DNA from: Parcubacteria group bacterium CG11_big_fil_rev_8_21_14_0_20_39_14
GTDB taxonomy: Bacteria > Patescibacteriota > Minisyncoccia > Minisyncoccales > GCA-002787255
Length of the DNA stretch: 31,165 bases
Assembly (NCBI GenBank): GCA_002787255.1
Contig: PCWD01000013.1
Span: 1 to 31,165 of the forward strand
Reading direction: 5' to 3'
Shown here in pieces: positions 15,178 through 22,817 of this stretch. The position numbers and the translations under genes are program-made. Each line of letters begins with the position of its first letter. Position 1 is the stretch's first letter. Under the pieces are notes generated by a model that did not search any database, was not told where the DNA came from, and saw only the letters and a list, made by a program, of their open reading frames with translations.

Positions 15178-17997
15178 CTATATTTTTTTGTGATGAGGGG
15201 CGTTGATAAGTCCACAATGTTTATACTTATAAATCTTTCCCGTGATTGGATTTACCGAGCCGCAAGGGCACGGGTCATTTCTGCCTACTTTCTTTTTGTA
15301 TTTGCGCTGTTTTGCCTGCCCCGCATCGTGCCGAAGGCTCTGATGCGGGGTGTCAACTCGCATACTTGGCTGGATAATAACCCCGATTTTATAAATTACC
15401 CCCACCACCTCGCTTTGAAAAGCCCTTAATAAATCTTTAAACATTTTGTGAGCCTCATTTTTGTATTCAACCAAGGGATCTTTATGACCATAGGCTTGAA
15501 GCCTGACCGAATCTTTTAAATAATCAAGGTTTTCCAAATGGTCCATCCAAAGCATATCCAAAGTCCGAAGCATCGCCATTTTTTCAACCTTTCTCATTAC
15601 CTCGGCTCCAAACTCCCGCTCTTTTTTTTCTAAATTTTCTTTTGCTAAATTTAAAAAATAATTCAATATCTCCAGACGAACCATACTATGCCCTTCTTTT
15701 TTTCGCTTTACCCCATCCATTATTTCGCTAATTTTGGAATGGGCGTCCTGGGGCATGGGAAAAATTGTTTTAAAATTTTCGCAGATTTCCTCGCAACTCC
15801 AATCATCCGCGTATTCGGAAGCAGTATGAAATTCAACAATTTTTTTGAGCTCATTCTCAAGCATCTCTATAATTTGCGTCCGGCAATCCTCAATTTTCAG
15901 CAACTCCCCTCTTTTTTTATAAATTATCTCCCGGTGTTTGTTCAAAACATCGTCATATTCCAAAAGGTGCTTTCGGGTGTCAAAATTAAAACCCTCGATT
16001 TTTGCCTGAGCCTGCTCAATCGCGCCGGAGATTAAATTATGGGCTATGGGTTGGTCTTCAGGCAATCCCAATTTTTCCATTAAAAATTTTACCCTGTCTC
16101 CGCCGAAAATCCGCATTAATTCATCCTCAAGGGAGATAAAAAATTGAGAAGAACCCTGGTCTCCCTGTCTCCCCGCTCTTCCCCGAAGCTGATTGTCAAT
16201 TCGGCGAGCCTCGTGTCTCTCGGTTCCTATAACAAGAAGTCCTCCTTGCTCTTTTACCTTCAAAGCTTCTTTGGCGTCGGGCGGATTTCCTCCCAAAATT
16301 ATATCCACTCCCCGACCAGCCATATTGGTGGCGATAGTCACAGCTCCTAATTTTCCGGCCTGGGCAATTATTGCTCCTTCTTGTTCGTGATGCTTGGCAT
16401 TTAAAACTTTATGAGGAACACCCTCTCTTTCTAAAAGCCGGCTAAGGTATTCATTTTTTTCAATTGAAATCGTGCCCACCAAAACTGGCTGACCTTTTTT
16501 GTTCCGTTCTTTTATTTCCCGAACTATTGCCTGAAATTTCCCTCTTTCGGTTTTATAAATAGCATCAGCCCCGTCCTGTCTAATCATTGGTCTGTTGGTC
16601 GGTATTATTACCACTTCCAATCCGTAAACCTTATGAAATTCTTCAGCATTAGTTGCGGCAGTGCCGGTCATGCCGGCCAGTTTTTTATAGAGGCGGAAAT
16701 AATTCTGAAAAGTAATGGTGGCTAAAGTCCTTGATTCTCTTTGAACCCTAACTCCCTCTTTTGCTTCAATTGCCTGGTGAAGCCCCTCGGAATATCTGCG
16801 ACCCGGCAAAAGTCGGCCGGTAAATTCATCAACAATAATAATCTGGCCGTCTTTTACCACATAATCCCTGTCTTTTTTAAACAAAACTTCGGCTCGCAAA
16901 GCCTGTTCTAAATGGTGAACATATCTAATTCCTCCCTCAACATAAATATTTCCCAGACCTAAAATATTTTCCACTTTTTCTATTCCTTCTTCGGTTAAAG
17001 TAACCGCTTTCATTTTTTCGTCAATATTATAATCTATGTTTTCTTTGAGCCTTGGAACAATTCTGGCAAACTCTTCGTAAAGTTTTGTGGAATCAACATC
17101 CGGAGCGGAAATAATTAAAGGGGTTCTCGCCTCGTCAATCAAAATTGAATCAACCTCGTCAACAATAGCGTAATTGAACCCGGTTGGAGGTTTATTATTC
17201 TTGGCTTTTTCTTTTAACTCGTTAACCTCTAACAGGGTAAATTCCCCTTGAACTTTATCATCTAAAGAATAAGCCATATTATCTCTTAAATAGTCAAAAC
17301 CAAATTCATTATTGGTGCCGTAAGTAATATCAGCTTCATAGACTTCTTTTCTTGATACCGGTCGGAGGTAGCTTTCAATAACCTTAAACCCTCCAACCAG
17401 GTCCCTTTCTGTGTCCCTTTTTCCGTTTGGAATTTGAGATTTGGAATTTGGAATTTGTTTAGGATTTAGGATTTCGGATTTAGAATTTTTTTCTTGATAG
17501 GTAGGGTCATACAAGTATGCCGCATCATGCGCAATGCAACCCACAGACAACCCAAGCGCGTGGTAGATCTGTCCCATCCAAACAGTATCGCGCCGGGCCA
17601 AATAATCATTTACTGTTACAAGATGGGCTCCCTTTCTCTCAAGAGCGTTAAGATAAAGAGCCAAAGTTGATGCCAATGTTTTTCCCTCGCCGGTTTTCAT
17701 CTCGGTAATTTTTCCCTGATGCAAAACTATCCCCCCGATTAATTGAACATCAAAATGCCGCTGACCCAAAGTTCTTTTTGCAGCTTCCCTGCAAAGGGCA
17801 AAGGCCTCTGGCAAAATATCATCCAAAGTTTTTCCCTGCTTCAATTTTTCTTTAAACTCTCCTGTTTTATTTTTTAATTCATCATTGGAAAGCTTTTCAA
17901 ACTCCGGTTCCAGGGAATTTATTTTTTCAACCAAAGGCTGGAGTTCCTTCAAAACTCTTTCATTCGGATCGCCAAAAATTTTACTTAAAAATGCCAT
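15178..17997 (-). CDS. secA: Preprotein translocase ATPase SecA
   Basis: Motor ATPase of Sec export; 939 residues, full length. Landmarks: RHFDVQLIGGIVLHQGKITE, Walker A MKTGEGKT (about 100-107), VDEVDSILIDEARTPLIIS (DEAD-type Walker B), TATNAEEFHKVYGLEV, NMAGRGVDIILGGNP, RRIDNQLRGRAGRQGDQG, and the C-terminal metal-binding tail GRNDPCPCGS...KYKHCG. Between residues 160 and 215 there is an insertion ending GGFKVIESYLRPVSRKE, of a kind I associate with CPR SecA. Within it, residues 169-193 are encoded by an AT microrepeat. The start lies 2 bases after the YkgJ-type gene stop. Confidence 0.97.
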   Translation of the reverse strand: MAFLSKIFGDPNERVLKELQPLVEKINSLEPEFEKLSNDELKNKTGEFKEKLKQGKTLDDILPEAFALCREAAKRTLGQRHFDVQLIGGIVLHQGKITEMKTGEGKTLASTLALYLNALERKGAHLVTVNDYLARRDTVWMGQIYHALGLSVGCIAHDAAYLYDPTYQEKNSKSEILNPKQIPNSKSQIPNGKRDTERDLVGGFKVIESYLRPVSRKEVYEADITYGTNNEFGFDYLRDNMAYSLDDKVQGEFTLLEVNELKEKAKNNKPPTGFNYAIVDEVDSILIDEARTPLIISAPDVDSTKLYEEFARIVPRLKENIDYNIDEKMKAVTLTEEGIEKVENILGLGNIYVEGGIRYVHHLEQALRAEVLFKKDRDYVVKDGQIIIVDEFTGRLLPGRRYSEGLHQAIEAKEGVRVQRESRTLATITFQNYFRLYKKLAGMTGTAATNAEEFHKVYGLEVVIIPTNRPMIRQDGADAIYKTERGKFQAIVREIKERNKKGQPVLVGTISIEKNEYLSRLLEREGVPHKVLNAKHHEQEGAIIAQAGKLGAVTIATNMAGRGVDIILGGNPPDAKEALKVKEQGGLLVIGTERHEARRIDNQLRGRAGRQGDQGSSQFFISLEDELMRIFGGDRVKFLMEKLGLPEDQPIAHNLISGAIEQAQAKIEGFNFDTRKHLLEYDDVLNKHREIIYKKRGELLKIEDCRTQIIEMLENELKKIVEFHTASEYADDWSCEEICENFKTIFPMPQDAHSKISEIMDGVKRKKEGHSMVRLEILNYFLNLAKENLEKKEREFGAEVMRKVEKMAMLRTLDMLWMDHLENLDYLKDSVRLQAYGHKDPLVEYKNEAHKMFKDLLRAFQSEVVGVIYKIGVIIQPSMRVDTPHQSLRHDAGQAKQRKYKKKVGRNDPCPCGSVNPITGKIYKYKHCGLINAPHHKKI
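17419..17493 (-). repeat. In-frame AT microrepeat inside secA
   Basis: Coding-strand words AAATCCGAAATCCTAAATCC and CAAATTCCAAATTCC encode KNSKSEILNPKQIPNSKSQI and the following PNGK (residues 170-193). The sequence matches the style of the intergenic spacers. It keeps the frame and lies N-terminal of the conserved LRPVSRKE segment. Confidence 0.8.
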
Positions 17998-17999
17998 AT

Positions 18000-18479
18000 T
18001 TATAAATATCCGAAATTTTGTATCTGTATTTTATTATAAAAATTCTTCCACCAGCGCGGCGGATTAACCAAATGCCAGGCCCGACGCGCCCTCTTCTTGA
18101 AGTCTTTTGGAATTTTCCCTCTTTGAACCAATGGACATTTTTTATCAAAATAAATTTCTATTTTATCGTGTCCGAAAATCGGAATGGCTGGGTGGGTTCG
18201 GCAATCAAGAGTTCGCGCTCCGCAATTTATACATCTGCCAATCTTATTCTTAAACGGACAATCTCCATTATCCATCAAAAGGGCGTAAATTTTATGGCCT
18301 CCATAATAATACACTTTGGCAAATTTCTTTTTATCTTTTTTATCAATTTGGTTTTTCTTTACCAAAAACTCTAATTCATTCGGCAAAAAAACAATTCCGT
18401 ATATCTCGCAAAGCGAACAACCAGAAGGACATTTTACATTTTTCTCTAATATTTTATAGGCTTTTTCAAATTTGTTCAT
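18000..18479 (-). CDS. YkgJ-type cysteine-cluster protein (zinc/iron-chelating family)
   Basis: A 159-residue cytosolic protein with the cysteine layout of the YkgJ/CxxCxxCC family: C17, C21 and C24 near the N-terminus, then C74 (GDCPF), C83, C86 and C93 in the signature ARTLDCRTHPAIP. Members are predicted to bind zinc or an iron-sulfur cluster, but their function is not established. It ends in a basic, tryptophan-containing segment (HLVNPPRWWKNF). It is transcribed into secA with only 2 bases between stop and start. The link to secretion is positional only. Confidence 0.8.
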   Translation of the reverse strand: MNKFEKAYKILEKNVKCPSGCSLCEIYGIVFLPNELEFLVKKNQIDKKDKKKFAKVYYYGGHKIYALLMDNGDCPFKNKIGRCINCGARTLDCRTHPAIPIFGHDKIEIYFDKKCPLVQRGKIPKDFKKRARRAWHLVNPPRWWKNFYNKIQIQNFGYL

Positions 18480-18655
18480 ATTCGCAACCGCGCTTCAAAG
18501 AATTTTTCTTGGCGTAAAATAAATTATTAAGCCGCCGATTAATCTTTAATCGCGCAGGCGGTCGGAACGCCTGCAACCTTGTAGATTATTCCTGTTGAGA
18601 GCCCGCATTTCTCAATAGTTTTTTTATTATCTCTTTTTTGTATTTAAAAAAGTAT
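18480..18655. repeat. Intergenic spacer with GC hairpin upstream of the YkgJ-type gene
   Basis: No gene is seen. The clearest structure is GCAGGCG (18554-18560) with CGCCTGC (18568-18574) around a 7-base loop, flanked by GCCGCC upstream. The rest is AT-rich. A promoter is likely but not confidently locatable. Confidence 0.5.
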
Positions 18656-20167
18656 TTACTGATATTTTTCCTGGCTGAGTTTTTCTCGGATTTCTTTAAT
18701 TTTTTCAGTGCCCGGCATAATTTCTTGAGGATTGATGTGATAAATTTCCAAAAAATCAATTGGTTTATCAATAAGTTGGCGCTGGTCAGGACCTATGGCG
18801 GTTGGTTTTGAAGGGTCTTTTTCCGGCTCTTTGAAAATTAACCTGGCAATTTCTTTGGTAATCTCCGACCAATCCGGATTTTCAAAAACTTTATAAATCT
18901 CCGGGATGTTGCCCGCTTCTTTAACTCTGCCCGCCATTAGTTCATTGACCGTTCGCAAAACAACTTCCATTGCGTATTGAGGATACCGCAAGAAAAACGA
19001 CTTGTTTGATAAGTGGAAAGCTCCTTCATAATCAATAATTGGTCCTTTTTCAATATATCCATCAGCCATTAATTCAGCAATTAAATGAAGTTTGATAGCG
19101 GATAGGGCATCGGTGAAAAGATGTTGACCGAGTTCTAAAAAGGTTGGCTCAGGAGAAACTTTTCCCTCTTTGGAAAGATAGGGGAAGTCAGAATAACATT
19201 TTCCCTGGCGATAAATTTCCTTTTTTCTTGCGGCTATCCCTTCTTTTGTTGTTGACAGAGCGGAAAGAACTTGTTTTAGCTCTTTGGGAGAGCCAATAAT
19301 TTTTGCCAAATTCGGATGTTCTCTGTGAAGAAAATCAAAATATTGGCTAAAGAAATCAGAAGGTAGTTCTGAACAAAAATAATTGTAAAAGGGGGGGCTG
19401 CTCTCCATACTGATTTTTGATACATCGCGAGCATCTATCTCAGTGAAAAGACCGGCAAATCCAGTATCTACTGCTTCATGCATTAAGGCATCATAATGGC
19501 CAGGTTGTGATTCCGAATGGCTCCAATACAAATCCAAACTTGTTCCAAATGACCCATCCGCAAATCCTTCTATACAAATAACTTTTGCTTTTTCATTTAT
19601 TTTTTTGAGAAACTCTCCGTGGTTTTCTTGCCATTGTTTGTCGTGTGCGTATCCTCGCAGAAAAATATCAATACCGCCTGGCAGGCGGAAATAGTTGACC
19701 GGGAAATCAGCTTCAAGAATTTCTTTGGTATTCCCAAACCTCTCTCTGGTATTTTCCATATGCTTGTATTCGGTTTCCATAATTTCTCTAATATCCGGGT
19801 CAAGAATCTCTTTAAGCTCCTTGGGCAGACCTTTTGGATAGAAGTCTCGGAAGTCAAAAGAGGTAGCGCCTGTTTTCTTGTCTATAAGAATTCCGGCTTT
19901 GTTGGTAAGATATTCAGCAATTATTCTGTCTTTTTCCTTATTTATTCTTTCTTTTTTTAAACCAAGCTCTAAAGCCGAGTATTGGCCTGAAGGAATGCCA
20001 AAAGCCTTAATCAGAGCTTCTGCCCGGATTTCTAAGGGGTCGGGAATTTCACCAGATTCTTGATATAATTTTTCAGCAATTTTAAACCAGTAATCTTCGG
20101 GAAGGGATTTATCTTCCTTTCCTGGAATTTTGAAAGGTTTTTCCCAATTTTTGAAATTAAATCTCAT
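18656..20167 (-). CDS. Uncharacterised 503-residue protein, possible TraB/EreA/ChaN-like fold
   Basis: I do not recognise this protein with confidence. It has no signal peptide or membrane segment and looks like a soluble cytosolic enzyme. The middle carries spaced polar motifs that recall the TraB/erythromycin-esterase-like/ChaN (TIKI) superfamily: FLRGYAHDKQWQENHGEF (H175), KVICIEGFADG (E200), FTEIDARDVS (D245) and, far downstream, DYEGAFHLSNKSFFLRYP (H385). The first and last resemble the conserved His-containing strands and 'GAxH' end motif of that group. The N-terminal 150 residues and the C-terminal 100 have no recognisable domain. It is transcribed after argF, and its ATG sits 13 bases downstream of a perfect 32-base palindrome. 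Confidence 0.6.
   Translation of the reverse strand: MRFNFKNWEKPFKIPGKEDKSLPEDYWFKIAEKLYQESGEIPDPLEIRAEALIKAFGIPSGQYSALELGLKKERINKEKDRIIAEYLTNKAGILIDKKTGATSFDFRDFYPKGLPKELKEILDPDIREIMETEYKHMENTRERFGNTKEILEADFPVNYFRLPGGIDIFLRGYAHDKQWQENHGEFLKKINEKAKVICIEGFADGSFGTSLDLYWSHSESQPGHYDALMHEAVDTGFAGLFTEIDARDVSKISMESSPPFYNYFCSELPSDFFSQYFDFLHREHPNLAKIIGSPKELKQVLSALSTTKEGIAARKKEIYRQGKCYSDFPYLSKEGKVSPEPTFLELGQHLFTDALSAIKLHLIAELMADGYIEKGPIIDYEGAFHLSNKSFFLRYPQYAMEVVLRTVNELMAGRVKEAGNIPEIYKVFENPDWSEITKEIARLIFKEPEKDPSKPTAIGPDQRQLIDKPIDFLEIYHINPQEIMPGTEKIKEIREKLSQEKYQ
19674..19688. repeat. Small GC palindrome inside the 503-residue gene
   Basis: CCGCCTG G CAGGCGG is a 7-bp stem with one central base, unusually GC-rich for its surroundings. 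It encodes RLPGG (residues 161-165) just before the GYAHD motif. It could be a short in-frame palindrome or ordinary coding sequence. Confidence 0.4.
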
Positions 20168-20180
20168 TTTTTCCGGTAAG

Positions 20181-20212
20181 CCCCGTTAGAAATACCGGTA
20201 TTTCTAACGGGG
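20181..20212. repeat. Perfect 32-base palindrome with CCCCGTTAGAA ends
   Basis: The left half CCCCGTTAGAAATACC is followed by its exact reverse complement, GGTATTTCTAACGGGG. It lies between the argF stop and the start of the 503-residue gene, 13 bases before that ATG. Its outer 11 bases match the termini of the element at 26804-26935. Confidence 0.9.
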
Positions 20213-20273
20213 TAAACCCATAATAATTTTTTTATTTTTTGATGGTTTGGTAACTGATAAATCTTTTAACAAT

Positions 20274-21206
20274 TTAGCCATTTAGCAATTTTACAAGAAT
20301 GGCTTTTTGGACGTGCAGTCTATTTTCGGCCTGGTCAAAAACAATGGAATTTGGCCCGTCAATAACCTCGTTCGTAATTTCCTCTCCCCGATGAGCCGGA
20401 AGACAGTGCATTACCATTACTTTCTCTTTTGCCCCAAATACCAGTTCTTTATTTACCTGATATGGCGCTAAAATTCTTTTTCTTTCCTCGGCATCCTGCC
20501 GTCCCATACTTACCCAAACATCCGCGTAAATAACATCGGCGTCCTTTACTGCTTCCTGCGGGTTATTTATTATTTTAATTCCTGCTTTGGTTTTTGAAAT
20601 GTCATCTTTCGCCAAATCTAAAATTTCTTCTTTTGTCTGATACTCTTTGGGGCAGGCGATTCTAAAATTAATTCCAAGCCGAGCGCAAAGCAAAAGCAAG
20701 GAGTTTGTCACATTATTATCTCCGTCGCCGACAAAAGCAATGGTGAAATCTCTTGGAAATGATTTTGGGAAACTCAATTTCTCCCAAATTGTATAGATAT
20801 CGGTCAAGCCCTGACAGGGATGAAATTCATCAGAAAGCCCATTTATTACCGGAACCGTGGAATTTTTGGCCAGCTCAATAATATCCTGATGAAAAAAAAC
20901 TCTTGCCATAATCCCATCAACATATCTTGAAAGAGTTCTGGCTGTATCGGCAATTGTCTCTCCCCGGGAAAGTTGTAAATCATTGGGACCAAGATAGAGA
21001 GCATGGCCGCCAAGCTGGGTCATTGCAACTTCAAACGAAACCCGGGTTCTTGTTGATGGTTTCTGGAATAACATTGCCAGAGACCTGCCCCGTAGTGAAC
21101 CGAAGGTTCTACTACGGAGTTTATTCTTTAACTTTCTGGTTAATTCAAAAATCTCCCAAATTTCTTTAGCCGAAAAATCAAAATCGTATGTTAAATCTCT
21201 CTTCAT
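20274..21206 (-). CDS. argF: Ornithine carbamoyltransferase
   Basis: Interconverts ornithine plus carbamoyl phosphate and citrulline plus phosphate; 310 residues, full length. Signatures: FQKPSTRTRVSFEV (carbamoyl-phosphate binding), LSDEFHPCQGLTDIYTI and VMHCLPAHRGEEI, the last two typical of OTC rather than aspartate transcarbamoylase. VWVSMG is the ornithine loop. It lies immediately downstream of carbamate kinase, so the likely direction is catabolic (ArcB-like): citrulline breakdown with ATP made by carbamate kinase. No arginine deiminase (arcA) is in the window. Residues 31-40 (RSRTFGSLRG) are encoded by a palindrome that replaces the usual segment before LxGxxLAMxF. An anabolic role cannot be excluded. 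Confidence 0.94.
   Translation of the reverse strand: MKRDLTYDFDFSAKEIWEIFELTRKLKNKLRSRTFGSLRGRSLAMLFQKPSTRTRVSFEVAMTQLGGHALYLGPNDLQLSRGETIADTARTLSRYVDGIMARVFFHQDIIELAKNSTVPVINGLSDEFHPCQGLTDIYTIWEKLSFPKSFPRDFTIAFVGDGDNNVTNSLLLLCARLGINFRIACPKEYQTKEEILDLAKDDISKTKAGIKIINNPQEAVKDADVIYADVWVSMGRQDAEERKRILAPYQVNKELVFGAKEKVMVMHCLPAHRGEEITNEVIDGPNSIVFDQAENRLHVQKAILVKLLNG
21087..21117 (-). repeat. In-frame palindrome inside argF
   Basis: CCGTAGTGAACC (21090-21101), a GAA loop, then GGTTCTACTACGG (21105-21117) gives a 12-bp stem with one bulged base. The preceding CCGTAGT end matches the terminus of the intergenic palindrome at 22841-22880 (ACTACGGGGC). It encodes RSRTFGSLRG in frame. Confidence 0.75.
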
Positions 21207-21304
21207 ACAAAATCAAATATCAAATATCAAAAATCAAAAATACAAATCAAAAATCAAAAATTTTTTATATTTGAAATGTATATTTAAGATTTGATATTTA
21301 ATTT
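21207..21304. repeat. AT-rich microrepeat hairpin spacer (arcC/argF)
   Basis: Words ATCAAATATCAAAAATC on one side and ATATTTGAAATG, GATTTGATATTT on the other form a hairpin. It is the same word family as 1371-1496 and as the insertion in the adjacent carbamate kinase gene. Confidence 0.75.
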
Positions 21305-22252
21305 TTAATTTTCTATTGTGGTGCCGGCCTTTCCTGACAAGGCCAATGAAAAATCGCGCAAATGGGCAATAATCGTCCTGCCTCCCCTTTCCGCAAACTC
21401 AACTGCCGCCTCAACTTTCGGTCCCATTGAGCCCGGTGGAAACTGCCCCTCTTTTAAATATCGCTTTGCTTGCTCCATTGTTAAAGTTTTGAAAGCAATC
21501 TGATTTCTTTTCCCAAAGTTCAAAAAAACATTTTTAACATCGGTTAAGATTAACAAAATATCAGCGCCAATTTCTCTGGCTAAAAGACTTGAAGCCAAAT
21601 CCTTGTCAATTACAGCGTCAATCGGTTTATAATTTTTGATTTTTGAGATTTGATTTTTGATTTCAACAATTGGTATTCCGCCCCCGCCGCAGGCAATAAC
21701 GAGCATATCCTGCGATATTAGATTCTTTATCGCCTCAATCTCAAGTATTTCTTTGGGCCTGGGAGATGCCACTACCCGGCGAAAACTTCTGTAGGTTATT
21801 TCTTTCATCTTAATTCCTTTTTTTCTGAATTCCTTTGCTTCTCCCGGGGTATAAAATGGACCAATCGGTTTTGTAGGATTTGAAAAAGCCGAATCGTTTC
21901 TGTCCACCAAAATTTGGGTGATTATTGTTACTACCTCCTTTTTTATACCCGATTTTTGGAATGAATTCAAAAGAGCCTGCTGGAGCATAAACCCAATTTG
22001 GCCCTGGGTTTGAGCGTCGCATACGGCTAAAGGCAGAGGTTTAACATAATCTTTGGATAAGTCCTGCTGAAGCAAAATATCCCCAACCTGGGGTCCGTTA
22101 CCGTGAGTAATAACTATTTGGTGGTTTTTCTTTACTATTTTTTTCAAAGAGTCGGCAAAAATCATCAGTTCCTTGAACTGACTTTCAAACTTGCCATCGC
22201 CCCTGGGCGAGCGAATGGCATTTCCGCCTAATGCTATGACTATTTTTTTCAT
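21305..22252 (-). CDS. arcC: Carbamate kinase
   Basis: Transfers phosphate from carbamoyl phosphate to ADP, giving ATP; 315 residues, normal length. Motifs: MKKIVIALGGNAI, VITHGNGPQVGDILLQQ, PLAVCDAQTQGQIGFMLQQ, VIACGGGGIPIVE, AVIDKDLASSLLA and GSMGPKVEAAVEF. With argF directly downstream it forms the arcC-arcB half of the arginine deiminase pathway, a plausible ATP source for a fermentative cell. Residues 198-208 (IKNQISKIKNY) are encoded by spacer-like AT repeat, where relatives have a short turn before the AVIDKDLA motif. The ATG lies 5 bases after a terminator-like hairpin, with no Shine-Dalgarno. Confidence 0.95.
   Translation of the reverse strand: MKKIVIALGGNAIRSPRGDGKFESQFKELMIFADSLKKIVKKNHQIVITHGNGPQVGDILLQQDLSKDYVKPLPLAVCDAQTQGQIGFMLQQALLNSFQKSGIKKEVVTIITQILVDRNDSAFSNPTKPIGPFYTPGEAKEFRKKGIKMKEITYRSFRRVVASPRPKEILEIEAIKNLISQDMLVIACGGGGIPIVEIKNQISKIKNYKPIDAVIDKDLASSLLAREIGADILLILTDVKNVFLNFGKRNQIAFKTLTMEQAKRYLKEGQFPPGSMGPKVEAAVEFAERGGRTIIAHLRDFSLALSGKAGTTIEN
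21626..21664 (-). repeat. In-frame AT microrepeat inside arcC
   Basis: Coding-strand words ATCAAAAATCAAATCTC and AAAAATCAAAAATTATAA match the neighbouring intergenic spacer (21207-21304). They encode EIKNQISKIKNYKP in frame. Confidence 0.78.
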
Positions 22253-22256
22253 AAAT

Positions 22257-22282
22257 GAAAAACAGGATAGAGCTTTATCCTG
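22257..22282 (-). terminator. Terminator-like hairpin immediately before the arcC start
   Basis: On the minus strand CAGGATA-AAGCTC-TATCCTG is followed by TTTTT. The U tract ends 5 bases before the arcC ATG. It may terminate rnhA transcripts or act as a leader attenuator for arcC. No promoter fits between it and arcC. Confidence 0.6.
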
Positions 22283-22338
22283 CTTTAAATATATACCAAA
22301 AAACTATTTATATCAATAAACCCTTCAGGTAAGTTTTC

Positions 22339-22365
22339 GTATCGGAATTTTTCAAATTCCGATAC
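22339..22365. repeat. Perfect hairpin just after rnhA
   Basis: GTATCGGAATTT and AAATTCCGATAC form a 12-bp stem around a TTC loop, directly downstream of the rnhA stop. No T-tract follows on the minus strand, so a factor-independent terminator role is uncertain. The AAATTCC/GGAATTT core also occurs at 1-17. Confidence 0.65.
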
Positions 22366-22366
22366 A

Positions 22367-22804
22367 CTAAAATAATTTTTGGCTTCCCTCCTCCTGGTTT
22401 AAGGCTTGATTTGCCAACCTATCGGCTCTTTTGTTTTCTTCACGGAAAATATGTTTAAACACAACTTTTCCAAAGTCTATTTTTAAATTCCAAACCCTCA
22501 AAAAGAGAGGCTGCAAACTTGGCTCTTCAATTTTATATTCCCCGTTTAACTGTTTGGAAATCAGCTCACTATCCATCCGACATTCAACCTCCGTCTCTTT
22601 TGCTTTCTTCTTTCCAAAAAGCTGTTTTATTTTTTTTAAAGCAAAAATTAATGCCTGGTATTCGGCTTCATTGTTGGTGGCTTGTCCCAAAAATTGCGAA
22701 TACTCTCTTATAACCTTTCCGCTTCCATCGGAAATGACTACTCCAATTGCCGCAGGACCAGGATTTCCCCGGGAACCGCCGTCGGTATAAACAACAATTC
22801 TCAT
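22367..22804 (-). CDS. rnhA: Ribonuclease HI
   Basis: Endonuclease that cuts the RNA strand of RNA-DNA hybrids; 145 residues. The catalytic acidic residues can be placed at D8 (YTDGGSRGNPG), E46 (NNEAEYQAL), D78 (CRMDSELISKQLNG) and D128 (NKRADRLANQAL). The first motif, with GNPGPAAIG, is the short RnhA-like form common in bacteria without an N-terminal hybrid-binding domain. It is transcribed toward arcC. A hairpin follows its stop codon, and a 250-base repeat region separates it from recJ. Confidence 0.94.
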   Translation of the reverse strand: MRIVVYTDGGSRGNPGPAAIGVVISDGSGKVIREYSQFLGQATNNEAEYQALIFALKKIKQLFGKKKAKETEVECRMDSELISKQLNGEYKIEEPSLQPLFLRVWNLKIDFGKVVFKHIFREENKRADRLANQALNQEEGSQKLF

Positions 22805-22817
22805 ATCTTTAAAACAA

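Noticed and set aside
18554..18574. GC hairpin upstream of the YkgJ-type gene considered as part of a tRNA
   Set aside because: It lacks acceptor, D-, anticodon and T-arm structure and has no T-loop consensus; it fits the palindromic repeats better.
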